Source of the DNA: Bacteroidota bacterium
GTDB taxonomy: Bacteria > Bacteroidota > Bacteroidia > Bacteroidales > JAGONC01
Direction of reading: 5' to 3'
Length of the DNA stretch: 64,000 bases
NCBI GenBank assembly: GCA_022711405.1
Contig: JAKLFC010000019.1
Location: 1 to 64,000 of the forward strand
A program made the translations under genes and the position numbers. The notes below the pieces were generated by a model that made no database searches, was not told where the DNA came from, and saw only the letters and a program-made list of their open reading frames with translations. Positions 49,488 through 58,602 of the stretch are shown here, piece by piece; the first letter of the stretch is position 1, and each line of letters starts with the position of its first letter.

Positions 49488-51617
49488 ATGAGGTCCTGTT
49501 TCCGTCTTTCCCTTGTCAGGCTGTTGCTGTGGTTCATGGCGGGGATCATTCTGTACAGGCTGGCAGCATTGGCAAGCGTTTTGCCGCTTATTCCGCCCTT
49601 TATCCTGCTGGGCAGTTTCACTGGATTGCTTTGCCTTGTATTTTATGGGCATCTGTCACATTCATGCCGCTGGATTCCGGGAGCACTGATCGCACTCTAT
49701 TATCTGCTCTGTGGTTATTTGCTCGCTTTTGCTGATCATCCGGTGAATCATCCGCTTCATCTGATCCACAGGAAGGATCCCGTGAATGTTTGCATCGGAA
49801 CGGTCACCGAACCTCCCCGGCCCGGCAGGAGTACAAGCCGTCTCACACTCTCCCTGATATGCGTTCGGGGCCAGGATCAATGGAGCAGGGTGGAAGGGAA
49901 GGTCATCGTTTATGCAAAAAAAAGTTCCCCTTTTCCTGATCTGTCCTACGGTGACACACTGATGATCAGGGAAGGTCTGCGGCCTGTTTCAGGGCCAAAG
50001 AATCCAGGCCAGTTCGATTACAGGAAATACCTGGAGCGGAATGGCATTTACCACCAGTCCTATCTCACACCTGGCAGTGCTCAGGTCATGGGCCCTATGA
50101 AGAAATGGACTGTGAAGAAACTTGCGTTCATGGTACACCGGCGGCTGGCTGGCATACTTCAAGAATCCGGGCTGGAGGAAAGGGAACGCGCCACTGCGCA
50201 GGCGTTGCTGCTCGGCGATAAGAGCCAGATCGACGAGGAGACCTACCAGGCTTATTCCTCTTCGGGTACGATACATATCCTTTGCGTTTCCGGATTGCAT
50301 GTCGGAGTTATCTACCTGATCCTGGACTTACTGCTGGGCTTTCTGCCGGCAAACAAATCAGCACGATGGGTCAGGTATCTGCTGATCATCCTTCTGATCT
50401 GGTTCTATGCGTTCCTCACGGGATTATCCCCATCGGTGCTAAGGGCAACCGTCATGTTCACCATCCTTATCATCGGCAGGGCCTTCCGTCGCAGTACCAA
50501 CATTTACAACACCCTGGCATCGTCTGCACTTCTGCTGCTGTCAGCCAATACCACCATGCTGATGGATACAGGTTTTCAGTTATCCTACCTGGCGGTCATC
50601 GGCATCGTCAGCCTTCAGCCATGGATAAGGGACCTGCTGCCAGTAAAAGGATGGTTGGTGAAAAAGATATGGGAGCTGATGTCGGTCTCACTGGCTGCCC
50701 AGCTTCTGACCCTGCCACTTACCATTTTTCTGTTCCATCAGTTTCCCAATTATTTCCTTATCGCCAATGTATTGGTGGTACCCCTCTCAGGATTCATCAT
50801 TTATGCAGGTATCCTGGTTTTTGCTACCCATCCTGTACCTTTACTTTGGAAGCTGATGTGCTGGATCTTTGGATGGATGGTCAGGGGCATGAACGAAACA
50901 GTCTCCTTTATCGAACGGCTGCCTTATTCTACGCTGAGAGGACTGCCGATGGATGCAGCCGAAATGGTATTGCTGTATATTGTCATCTTATCTGCAACCA
51001 ATTTGCTGGTTTTAAGGCAGAAAAGGGCTCTTCTTTTCCTGCTGGCCGCACTGGTAATAACCTCGGGGTATAAGCTTTGGCTTTTGCAACGGGTCAGGGA
51101 TCAAAAAGAACTGGTCGTATATTCGGTGACAGGCACAACAGCGATTGGCCTGATCCATGAAAGGAAGGGCATTTTCATACTGGATTCAGCGCTTTACAGG
51201 GATCCCTCACGGATTACTATGCAACTGAAAGGGCACTGGATAAAGAGACGCATTCGACAGCCCCGGCTCCTGCCGATAACCGAACCGCAATTAAATACGA
51301 ATCTGTTCGTAAGAAGCCGTAAAATGGATCATCTTTCACTGTATTGCCTTGACGATAAGGGTATTATGGTGATCGACACTAAATTCCAGATAGGGAAGAA
51401 ACAGGACGACCCTTTGCAGGTGAGTTTTATTCTTTTAAGGAACAATGCGCAGCTATCTTTAAAAGAGGTAATGAAGGTGGTTGATGCAGAATGTATCATT
51501 GCAGATAATTCCAATTCCCGCTGGCGGGTGAACAAATGGAAAGCAGAAGCAGAAGCGGCCGGCGTTTGCTTCTATGATACGTCAGAGGAAGGCGCATTTG
51601 TAAAGCGCTGGAAATGA
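49488..51617 (+). CDS. comEC: ComEC/Rec2-family competence membrane protein
   Basis: 709 aa. N-terminal helices, a soluble OB-like domain (DUF4131 region, about 60-200) and the central competence domain beginning around residue 235 with LLLGDKSQIDEETYQAYSSS and GTIHILCVSGLHVGVIYLIL, then many helices. The C-terminus has a soluble remnant but no HxHxDH beta-lactamase motif, as in most Bacteroidota ComEC. Forms the inner-membrane channel for transforming DNA. No other competence genes are near. Confidence 0.93.
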   Translation: MRSCFRLSLVRLLLWFMAGIILYRLAALASVLPLIPPFILLGSFTGLLCLVFYGHLSHSCRWIPGALIALYYLLCGYLLAFADHPVNHPLHLIHRKDPVNVCIGTVTEPPRPGRSTSRLTLSLICVRGQDQWSRVEGKVIVYAKKSSPFPDLSYGDTLMIREGLRPVSGPKNPGQFDYRKYLERNGIYHQSYLTPGSAQVMGPMKKWTVKKLAFMVHRRLAGILQESGLEERERATAQALLLGDKSQIDEETYQAYSSSGTIHILCVSGLHVGVIYLILDLLLGFLPANKSARWVRYLLIILLIWFYAFLTGLSPSVLRATVMFTILIIGRAFRRSTNIYNTLASSALLLLSANTTMLMDTGFQLSYLAVIGIVSLQPWIRDLLPVKGWLVKKIWELMSVSLAAQLLTLPLTIFLFHQFPNYFLIANVLVVPLSGFIIYAGILVFATHPVPLLWKLMCWIFGWMVRGMNETVSFIERLPYSTLRGLPMDAAEMVLLYIVILSATNLLVLRQKRALLFLLAALVITSGYKLWLLQRVRDQKELVVYSVTGTTAIGLIHERKGIFILDSALYRDPSRITMQLKGHWIKRRIRQPRLLPITEPQLNTNLFVRSRKMDHLSLYCLDDKGIMVIDTKFQIGKKQDDPLQVSFILLRNNAQLSLKEVMKVVDAECIIADNSNSRWRVNKWKAEAEAAGVCFYDTSEEGAFVKRWK

Positions 51618-51642
51618 ATGCATTCAAGACAGATGATTTGGA

Positions 51643-52026
51643 TCAGAGGTTTTTAATCACGGCGGTGAGTCTGCATTCTATATCATCCGCCACCTCCTCG
51701 ATGGTCGCGTTGGTGGCCAAGGGCATCGACTTGATGGGATTGAATGTTGAAACTTCTGTCCTTCCATCATCATGTTCCTGTACGATCACATTGCAGGGCA
51801 TCAGCAACCCGACTTTATCGTCCTGCTGAAGCATCCGGAAGGCCAGGTTAGGATTACAGGCACCCAGTATCCTGTATTTCCTGAAATCAGCGCCGATTTT
51901 CTCCTTGAGGGTCTTTTTTACGTCAATCTCGGTAATGATTCCGAAACCCTCTTTCTTAAGGGCTTCGGTAACTTTATTTATAGCCTCCTCAAAGGGGATC
52001 TCCAGAAATTTTGTAATGTGTACCAT
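51643..52026 (-). CDS. DUF302 family protein
   Basis: 127 aa. Typical core FLEIPFEEAINKVTEALKKE, GFGIITEIDVKKTLKEK, YRILGACNPNLAFRMLQQDD and GLLMPCNVIVQEHDDG, with the family's conserved Cys in LGACNP. Single domain, cytoplasmic; no established reaction. Its start lies within the last 38 bp of the CHAD gene, so it is the last gene of the gatE-gatD-CHAD-DUF302 unit. Confidence 0.9.
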   Translation of the reverse strand: MVHITKFLEIPFEEAINKVTEALKKEGFGIITEIDVKKTLKEKIGADFRKYRILGACNPNLAFRMLQQDDKVGLLMPCNVIVQEHDDGRTEVSTFNPIKSMPLATNATIEEVADDIECRLTAVIKNL

Positions 52027-52879
52027 GGGATTGGTTTTTGGAAATGTGCATTAAGGGATTGGTTGATATTCGGTTCAGCTCACGCAATGCTTTGTTGACC
52101 AGACTGTTGTTCTCCTGGATGATCCGCTTGATCATAGACTGGCTATTGATTTTTTTATGGGGAAAGTACGTATGCATGGACTTCTCATATTGAAAGATAT
52201 GATCAAGGGCCACCATACGGTCATGCCAATCGCCAAGGTAATTCTCGATGGGTTTGATTTTGTTTTGAAGAGGTTTGTAATCGGCTGTCTCTTTTACGAC
52301 AGAACCTATCATCTCCATCATGTACCTGGCTTCTTTCAGTAAACGCCGTATCAGGTGGATGGTGATCCGGTCTTTCTGGTGTGATATTTCCTTGGCATGG
52401 TTTATCTTATGTTCGATATAGTCATTGGCTTTCAGAATGATCTGTTTTTTACCTGTCCGGAAATAAAAGGTACGGATATCTTCTTCAAGGGATTGCCAAT
52501 CGGGCGAGGAATACATCCGCAGCCAGTTGTTTACGTTTGACCTGGTGACTTTTTCATGGTCTTTCAGATACGCACTATATCCCTCGATATTTCCCGGACA
52601 TTTTTGATGAAGGTAGACGGCCAGTTTTTGCTGCACCTGAAGGTCGCGTATGAGTCCAAGGCGTTTGAAAATTTTCCTGAAAGGCCGGTAATGTTCCCCG
52701 ATATCCCAGGTACCTGGATAGATATAATCCAGCAGGAGCAATAGTGTGCGGGTTTTCTTGATGCTGACCCTGATATCATGAATGGCATCGTCATCGGTAA
52801 CATCCTGGATCTTCGGAAAACATCTTTCAAATGTTTTCCTCTGATAAAAGAGGTACCGGTTGAGCATGTTCAGGTTCAT
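51989..52879 (-). CDS. CHAD-domain protein
   Basis: 296 aa, helical, with the conserved His/Arg/Lys-rich helices of CHAD: DDDAIHDIRVSIKKTRTLLL (residues about 28-47), RKIFKRLGLIRDLQVQQKLA, HLIRRLLKEARYMMEMIG and NYLGDWHDRMVALD. CHAD domains bind polyphosphate and can locate to polyP granules. Starts 2 bp after the gatD stop, so probably translated with it. No triphosphatase (CYTH) domain is attached. Confidence 0.88.
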   Translation of the reverse strand: MNLNMLNRYLFYQRKTFERCFPKIQDVTDDDAIHDIRVSIKKTRTLLLLLDYIYPGTWDIGEHYRPFRKIFKRLGLIRDLQVQQKLAVYLHQKCPGNIEGYSAYLKDHEKVTRSNVNNWLRMYSSPDWQSLEEDIRTFYFRTGKKQIILKANDYIEHKINHAKEISHQKDRITIHLIRRLLKEARYMMEMIGSVVKETADYKPLQNKIKPIENYLGDWHDRMVALDHIFQYEKSMHTYFPHKKINSQSMIKRIIQENNSLVNKALRELNRISTNPLMHISKNQSHGTHYKISGDPL

Positions 52880-52881
52880 GG

Positions 52882-54267
52882 TTATTTATGTACCCTGCGG
52901 ATGAAATCCTCCACTTCCGGCACTCCTCCCTGGTATACCAGATACCCGTTATAGGGTTCGCGGAGGGTGATCTCATCGTTGACAGGCGTGAACATCATCT
53001 GTCTGACCTTTTGCGGATCATCTGTCTGGCCCAGGATCCAGCTCAGTTTCACCCATGCGACCTCGGGCAGCATGTTGCCTGCGGGGATCACTCCCTTGGC
53101 CATCATGTCCCTGCCTGTATCGTAAACGAACATGTGTACATATCCCCAGATCGTCTGGACGGTCATAAAGACGTGTACTCCCTTTGCTTTTGCCCTCTCC
53201 AGGGCGGGATACAGCTCTTTGTTGACGTGTCCCAGCCCTGTCCCGACAATGATGATCCCCCTGTAACCCGCATTGATCATGGAGTCAAGGGTATCAGGCT
53301 TGATACCGGGATAGTAATAGAGCATGGTCACCTCATCACTGAAGTAGGGGTAAATGTTTACATTCCTATCGTTTCTTCTTTTATTGTACTTTTTATGAAT
53401 GGGGATGATCTCTTTTCGGCTCACACGAGCCACCGGAACATCGCCGATGGTCCGGAATGTGGAACGGTAGGAGGAATGCATCTTTCTTACGCGGGTTCCT
53501 TTGTGCAACAGGCCATATTCGTCGGAAGTCGGGCCAAACATGCATACCATGACCTCAGCGATATCCCCGTGTCCGGCGGCATGCATGGCATGCATCAGGT
53601 TCAGGGCCGCATCGGAGCTTGGCCTGTCGGAGGAGCGCTGCGAACCGACAAGAATGATGGGAATGGGGAGGTTCTGGCACATGAAGGTCAGCACCGCCCC
53701 CGTATGATGCAGCGTATCGGTACCATGTCCGATGACGATGCCATCCACTCCTTTTTCAATCTCTTTCCCGATGGCCTGGGCGAGTGCGACATACTGTCTG
53801 GGACCCATGTTCTCGCTGAACACGGCAAAGATCTTTTCCGTTTCCAGGTTGCAGATATCTGCCAGCTCAGGAACCGCACCGTATAATTCACCCGGCGTGA
53901 AAGCCGGTATGACGGCACCTGTCCTGTAATCCAGCCTGGAAGCTATGGTTCCGCCCGTGCCCAGGAGCTTTACCTTAGGAAGGCCAGGCGTCACAGGGAA
54001 CTGCTTTTCCGGTATCTTGTACACCGCTTTTTTGTAACCGGTCTCCGTGATGGATGTAATGGTCCTGATGTCGATCCCGATGTTGTACCCTGTGGGGATC
54101 TTTAAGACGATATGTTTATCGTCGTCGTTTTCCGCCCTTGGCAATATGGTCCCCACAAAGGTGCCGCGCGTTGTTTCCATCCTGGCCTGGCCCCATACCC
54201 GTGTGTTGAACTTCTTCAGCGTTTCGAGCGCCTCTCCCTTGTACCCCTGAAAAATATCGTCTGACAT
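52882..54267 (-). CDS. gatD: Glu-tRNA(Gln) amidotransferase subunit D (archaeal type)
   Basis: 461 aa. An N-terminal ~95-residue beta domain precedes an L-asparaginase fold: LGTGGTIASRLDY (103-115) with the first catalytic Thr, VIGHGTDTLHHTGA (179-190) with the Thr-Asp pair, and VGSQRSSDRPSSDAALNL. The beta domain plus asparaginase arrangement separates GatD from plain asparaginases. It frees ammonia from Gln/Asn for GatE, which amidates Glu on tRNA(Gln). The GatE gene is directly upstream on the same strand with a 116-bp gap. GatDE is regarded as an archaeal enzyme, so its presence here points to transfer. Confidence 0.92.
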   Translation of the reverse strand: MSDDIFQGYKGEALETLKKFNTRVWGQARMETTRGTFVGTILPRAENDDDKHIVLKIPTGYNIGIDIRTITSITETGYKKAVYKIPEKQFPVTPGLPKVKLLGTGGTIASRLDYRTGAVIPAFTPGELYGAVPELADICNLETEKIFAVFSENMGPRQYVALAQAIGKEIEKGVDGIVIGHGTDTLHHTGAVLTFMCQNLPIPIILVGSQRSSDRPSSDAALNLMHAMHAAGHGDIAEVMVCMFGPTSDEYGLLHKGTRVRKMHSSYRSTFRTIGDVPVARVSRKEIIPIHKKYNKRRNDRNVNIYPYFSDEVTMLYYYPGIKPDTLDSMINAGYRGIIIVGTGLGHVNKELYPALERAKAKGVHVFMTVQTIWGYVHMFVYDTGRDMMAKGVIPAGNMLPEVAWVKLSWILGQTDDPQKVRQMMFTPVNDEITLREPYNGYLVYQGGVPEVEDFIRRVHK

Positions 54268-54324
54268 ATTGATCTGTATTGCGGGTATTATCTTTTACTG
54301 ATAATTAAATTAAGGTCAAAGAGT

Positions 54325-54370
54325 AAACAGCAAAAATCAAATATCAAATATCCCTGATTGTCATCAGGGC
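54325..54370. repeat. Word repeat and hairpin between gatE and gatD
   Basis: Tandem ATCAAAT-type words (54336-54351) followed by CCCTGAT-TGTC-ATCAGGG (54352-54369), a perfect 7-bp stem with a 4-nt loop. On the minus strand the stem precedes an A/T-rich tract without a clean T-run, so partial termination or mRNA processing between the two subunits is possible. Confidence 0.6.
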
Positions 54371-54383
54371 AAGCCGTTAATCG

Positions 54384-56372
54384 TTAATCAGCTATCCCCA
54401 TCTTCCGCCCGATCTCATCCTTCAATTCCCTGAGTGGAATATTTCCCGTGGCCAGCCCCCGCAACTCACCCATGATCCAGCGGATGGCAATATCAGGCAG
54501 CTGCGAGCGACCCACCTTCCTGAATTTTTCGATCAGAAAGTCCACCTTGGCAAGGATCTCTTCCCTGCTTACCTTTTTGAATTTTATGCTGGTAAGAACC
54601 GAATCAAGATCCATCTTTGGATGCTCGAAAATAACGGGAAGCATATCTCCGGCAATCCTCACATCCAGATGCTGATCCCTGATGTATCTCAGCAGGTCGA
54701 ATAGTTTGTCATAGGTAAATTCCGCGGATTTTTTATAATGACCTTCCACAAATTTGAGATGGTGGCCGAAGAAGGTGCCTGTCAGCCGGGGATCAACCTT
54801 CAGTTCCCTGATGATCCGCTCGATATGTGGATAAAGGTTTCTTGAGAAGATGTAATGATACGTATCCTCGGGTACGTTCCATTTTTTCAGTTGATGATAC
54901 CGGTCGATCACCTGCGATGGCAAATTCTTGCGGATTTCTTCAATCGATTCATCTTCCAGCGGAATGGGTGCGGAATCCGTATCCGGGTACATCCTGTCGG
55001 CCCCCGGCAGAACCCGCTCGAAGATAGTTGTTCCATTCCCGAAGGATTTCCGCGTCTCATTGGGAATACCTTCGAACGCCATCCGGCACCTTTCCTCCAC
55101 GGTTTCAAGAGCAGTAGGCATATCCGCTTCCGGCCCCCAGATCACCAGCTGCGCATCGTTCTCCTTGGATTTCAGCAGTCTTCGGATCGAATCCCAGTCC
55201 TTCAGGGAGATGTTGGCGGTAAATTCCTCGGAATGGCACATATGCGGTTTTTCGATGCAGGCAATGACCTTCAGACGGTCGCTGATCTCATCGGCAAACA
55301 TTTTACCCGGCTGGGTAAAGAAAGAGAGTACCCCCTTGAAACCTGGCAGGTTGATGGCGATGATCCTGTTCTTCCCGTTGGCAGCCAGCCGGATGGGTTT
55401 GTACCGGAAATTGAAGGTATTATAGGCAATCACCCTGGATGCGATCTTCCATTCGGCAGGATTCTTGACGCGCTGGCGGATCATTTCGCGCACGTGCAGC
55501 AGCGCCCATTGCCGGAAACATTCATTGTGCGTCAGCTCGGGGATCCATTTCGTATGTGCCACACCCTTGATCTCCACACGCGATCCTCCCCGGCAGCTCA
55601 CGTTGACATCCTCGCGGCCGGCACCCATCCCGGTACGGACCTTTCCCGTGGAACGGTTCAGGAAACGGATGTAGTCGCAGGCCTCCCTGACCTCATCCGG
55701 ATTGAAACAATCAGGATAGGTAACCGTTTCGATCAGCGGCATGCCCAGCCGGTCGGTCTTAAAGCCCCTCTGATGGCCTACATCCCACATCTCGCGGCAT
55801 GCGTCCTCTTCAAGACTGAGCTGGATCAGACGGATCTTTTTATGCTTCAATGGAATTTCACCCTCCACCCCAATGATGGCGGTACGCTGAAATCCGGTAG
55901 GTATGCTGCCATCAAGATACTGTTTGCGCGTGATATGAACTTCCCCGACAATGTTCAATCTGGAGAGGAGAGATATCTCAATGGCAATCCCGAGGGCCTC
56001 ACTGTCGATCTTGAAGGGGGGAGTGTCGTCCACATCATACGTGCAGGCCGTTTCATTCTTGATCCGGTAAACGATCTCTTTTCTGGTCTTGAACTCCATC
56101 AGGGCCGTGCCGTCGTATTCACCCAGCTCACTGAGCGTTGGGCGCATATGTCGTATCAGTTCAGCATCGTACTCATGATCATGATTGTAAACACCAGCCG
56201 GACAACGGCAAAATAGCTTGTATTTTGTAAGAAGCTGCTGATGTACTTCCAGTCCTGATTTAAATCCTATCCGGTCATAATCTGCCTGTGTGGCTTCCCT
56301 GCGGGTAACATATCCAATCGCACTACGGCTTTGGAAATAATTCTCCTTTGGATCGAACGTTCCTTTTTTCAT
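54384..56372 (-). CDS. gatE: Glu-tRNA(Gln) amidotransferase subunit E (archaeal type)
   Basis: 662 aa, near the archaeal length of about 620-640. The GatB-like core opens SGLEVHQQLLTKYKLFCRCP (39-58), the GatE form of the GatB motif, followed by EIVYRIKNETACTYDVDDTPP and ITRKQYLDGSIPTGFQRTAI. The region of about 320-430 is the AspRS-like insertion found in GatE and not in GatB (around RIIAINLPGFKGVL and MHSEEF-like positions). The C-terminal YqeY-type tail ends in NIPLRELKDEIGRKMG. Phosphorylates and amidates Glu-tRNA(Gln) with ammonia from GatD. Confidence 0.93.
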   Translation of the reverse strand: MKKGTFDPKENYFQSRSAIGYVTRREATQADYDRIGFKSGLEVHQQLLTKYKLFCRCPAGVYNHDHEYDAELIRHMRPTLSELGEYDGTALMEFKTRKEIVYRIKNETACTYDVDDTPPFKIDSEALGIAIEISLLSRLNIVGEVHITRKQYLDGSIPTGFQRTAIIGVEGEIPLKHKKIRLIQLSLEEDACREMWDVGHQRGFKTDRLGMPLIETVTYPDCFNPDEVREACDYIRFLNRSTGKVRTGMGAGREDVNVSCRGGSRVEIKGVAHTKWIPELTHNECFRQWALLHVREMIRQRVKNPAEWKIASRVIAYNTFNFRYKPIRLAANGKNRIIAINLPGFKGVLSFFTQPGKMFADEISDRLKVIACIEKPHMCHSEEFTANISLKDWDSIRRLLKSKENDAQLVIWGPEADMPTALETVEERCRMAFEGIPNETRKSFGNGTTIFERVLPGADRMYPDTDSAPIPLEDESIEEIRKNLPSQVIDRYHQLKKWNVPEDTYHYIFSRNLYPHIERIIRELKVDPRLTGTFFGHHLKFVEGHYKKSAEFTYDKLFDLLRYIRDQHLDVRIAGDMLPVIFEHPKMDLDSVLTSIKFKKVSREEILAKVDFLIEKFRKVGRSQLPDIAIRWIMGELRGLATGNIPLRELKDEIGRKMGIAD

Positions 56373-56409
56373 AATGATCTTTCTGATGTTCCTGCCGAAA
56401 AGGGGATAC

Positions 56410-56417
56410 CAAAATTA
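56410..56417 (-). promoter_or_regulatory. -7 element upstream of gatE
   Basis: Minus-strand TAATTTTG, exact TAnnTTTG, 37 bp before the gatE start. The -33 box is weak. If used, the whole gatE-gatD-CHAD-DUF302 unit is read from a native Bacteroidota-type promoter. Confidence 0.5.
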
Positions 56418-56460
56418 TGGGTTTTCAGGATATAAACCCAGTATGATGGGAAAAGAAATC

Positions 56461-57294
56461 TTAAGGAATATGAAAAGTCGAATCCGAAACCATCTCTACC
56501 CAGTAATCCGCACCCATACCCAGGACGGTGAACGAGTACGTCTGACCTTTTGTCAGGACAGGGGAGGGGGATACGTCGTGGATATTCCGGATGACGTTGT
56601 CAAGTACATAGAATTGAAAATACTGATCCGTCGTGAATGTGCCGGACAACATCTCCTGATCTGCTGTTGCAACGATCTGCAGGTACATGGATGTACCGGG
56701 GATAGAATCGTTATACCATGAAAAAAGAGGCTGAGTGAGCTGGTCAAAATCGATCTCAACCAGGCCGGGGCAGTATTTTGTGGAGTCCGACATGGTATTG
56801 ATCAAAAATGCATTCGAAATCAGGATCTGCCCGTTCTTCTTGCAGCTGATCCTTGCCCAGCGGGGGAATTCCAATGCAGGATGAAGGAACCTTACAAACG
56901 CTCCGTCGTACTCCGTTCGTGACTCCAGCGCAATCTCATAGAATGTGGTCAGGTCATTGACATTGATGCTGTACTTGTCCGATTCGAATATAATGTACTC
57001 GGTGCTGTTCTCCGGTGGTAAATAAAAAACGCTGATGGGATCGCCGGTGTTTTCCATAAAGGAGGGTATGCTCTCTGTCGCGTACGCCAGGATCGAATCC
57101 ATCTGGATGACGGGATCACCATTGTCTTTGATATATGACCTGAGTGAATAGCCTGCCTCGTCGGTATCCTCCTCCTTGCAGGCCGCAAAAAGCAGCGCCA
57201 GTGCAATGCTAAAAAATACCAGGTAATGGAATATCTTCACGGGGGATGCTTTTGGGACAAAGATACGATAAAAGGTCTTATCTGGCAAGATCAT
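56461..57294 (-). CDS. Predicted lipoprotein, DUF4249-like length and layout
   Basis: 277 aa (or 258 aa from GTG 57237, which would put the signal peptide at the very start). Signal segment IFHYLVFFSIALALLF with lipobox AAC, so lipid-anchored. The remainder is beta-rich with no motif I can assign; it mentions several Tyr/Asp/Ser-rich strands. Layout recalls DUF4249-type outer-membrane-associated lipoproteins, but no signature confirms this. Same strand as the phosphoesterase gene upstream, 42 bp away. Confidence 0.65.
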   Translation of the reverse strand: MILPDKTFYRIFVPKASPVKIFHYLVFFSIALALLFAACKEEDTDEAGYSLRSYIKDNGDPVIQMDSILAYATESIPSFMENTGDPISVFYLPPENSTEYIIFESDKYSINVNDLTTFYEIALESRTEYDGAFVRFLHPALEFPRWARISCKKNGQILISNAFLINTMSDSTKYCPGLVEIDFDQLTQPLFSWYNDSIPGTSMYLQIVATADQEMLSGTFTTDQYFQFYVLDNVIRNIHDVSPSPVLTKGQTYSFTVLGMGADYWVEMVSDSTFHIP

Positions 57295-57336
57295 CCCTTT
57301 GAATGACCGGTTATTTTAATCAACTTATGTTTGTGG

Positions 57337-58440
57337 TCATCTCACATTGATATCCAGGTATATGGGCAGGTGATCGCTGAATCCGCCCAGGTAGCGGGGA
57401 CCCAGGTACGTCCTGTTCAGTTTGTTTCCGAATCGCCCGGGATCGTCGGTCAGCAGAAAGGGCGCATGGAAGATGAGCGGCTGTGCAGGATCCAGGCACA
57501 GGTGTGACAATCCCTTTACAAGGGATGTTGAGACGATGAACTGGTCGAACGTGTGCCACGTTTCCCCATGCTTGAGCGTTCCGGTATAGCCGCTGATCGT
57601 TTTCGCGGTCATTAGATTGACCAATCCCGCCTCCTGCTTCCCGTCTCCCTCCAGCAATATCCCTGAAATGCTTTCATCTCCCGGATCATCATTCAGATCG
57701 CCCATGATCACGATATTGGCCAGGGGATCTGAACGCAGGATCGAGTCAACGGTCCTTTTCAGGGTAACGGCTGCTTGTGCACGTTTTTCGACAGTCTGCA
57801 TATAACCGCCAAACCGGGAAGGCCAGTGATTCACGAACACATGAATGGTGTCATTTCCAATGACCAGTAGCTTTGCATACAGGATATCCCTTGTATGGGC
57901 GATGGTATCCGGTGCAAAAATGACGGGTATGACCCTCTCAAAAAGCGGTATGACCCTGGCAGGCCTGTACAGCAGAGCAACATCCACCCCGCGGGGATCC
58001 GGAGATTCATGGTGGATGATCCGGTACCCGCCGGCTGATAAAGGCGTGTCATAAATAAGTTTGAGGAGTACATTCCTGTTCTCCACTTCGCATACGCCAA
58101 TGATTTCAGCAGGTTCCCATCCGCCTGCAGCCAGCAGGGTTTTACCAAGGTACTGCAGTTTAGTGATATAACGGGTATAATTCCAGTGTTTTGCACCTTC
58201 CGGTGTGAACTCTTCGTCATTGGTCAGGGAGTCATTGTGCGGATCATAAAGGTTTTCCAGGTTATAGAACACGATCCGTATGCCCGATGTGTCCCTTTCC
58301 CGGTCCGCAAAACCTTCAAACAAAGGTGCTCCCCCGGTCGTTCTTTCCCCGATCCTTATCCCTCTTTGTGCGGGGGAATGCACAGTGGTTGTTAGAAATA
58401 AAATTCCCGCAACATAAATCGCCAGTGTTGATCTCATCAT
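57337..58440 (-). CDS. Secreted endonuclease/exonuclease/phosphatase-family protein
   Basis: 367 aa. N-terminal signal peptide (STLAIYVAGILFLTTTVHSP). EEP fold: RIVFYNLENLYDPHND (metal-binding Asn-Leu-Glu-Asn), IIGVCEVENRNVLLKLI with the catalytic Glu, the HxxP-like segment HHESPDPRGVDVALLY, FVNHWPSRFGG, IVIMGDLNDDPGDESI and the C-terminal FSDHLPIYLDI (Asp-His). A phosphodiesterase or nuclease acting outside the inner membrane; could use extracellular DNA or phospholipid as substrate. Confidence 0.88.
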   Translation of the reverse strand: MMRSTLAIYVAGILFLTTTVHSPAQRGIRIGERTTGGAPLFEGFADRERDTSGIRIVFYNLENLYDPHNDSLTNDEEFTPEGAKHWNYTRYITKLQYLGKTLLAAGGWEPAEIIGVCEVENRNVLLKLIYDTPLSAGGYRIIHHESPDPRGVDVALLYRPARVIPLFERVIPVIFAPDTIAHTRDILYAKLLVIGNDTIHVFVNHWPSRFGGYMQTVEKRAQAAVTLKRTVDSILRSDPLANIVIMGDLNDDPGDESISGILLEGDGKQEAGLVNLMTAKTISGYTGTLKHGETWHTFDQFIVSTSLVKGLSHLCLDPAQPLIFHAPFLLTDDPGRFGNKLNRTYLGPRYLGGFSDHLPIYLDINVR

Positions 58441-58508
58441 GAAAAATGGACAGAAAACAATTCATTTCCTATCCATTAATCCCCCATCCCCCTCAAACGT
58501 TACCCTGT

Positions 58509-58602
58509 ATAAAGATCAAAGATCAAAAATCAAAAATCAAAGATCAAAAATCAACAATACTTTTGCTCTTTGCTTTTTGAAATTTGAAATTTGATTTTAG
58601 GT
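58509..58602. repeat. Word repeat (GATCAAA / TTTGAAA)
   Basis: At least six tandem copies of GATCAAAAATCAAA-like words (58516-58553), then TTTGCTTTTTGAAATTTGAAATTTGA-type complementary words (58562-58596, described by parts: TTTGCTTTTTG, AAATTTG twice). The two halves can pair. Lies between convergent ends of neighbouring minus-strand genes. Confidence 0.7.

Noticed and set aside
52882-54267. Plain type I L-asparaginase
   Set aside because: The extra N-terminal beta domain and the adjacent gatE identify it as GatD.
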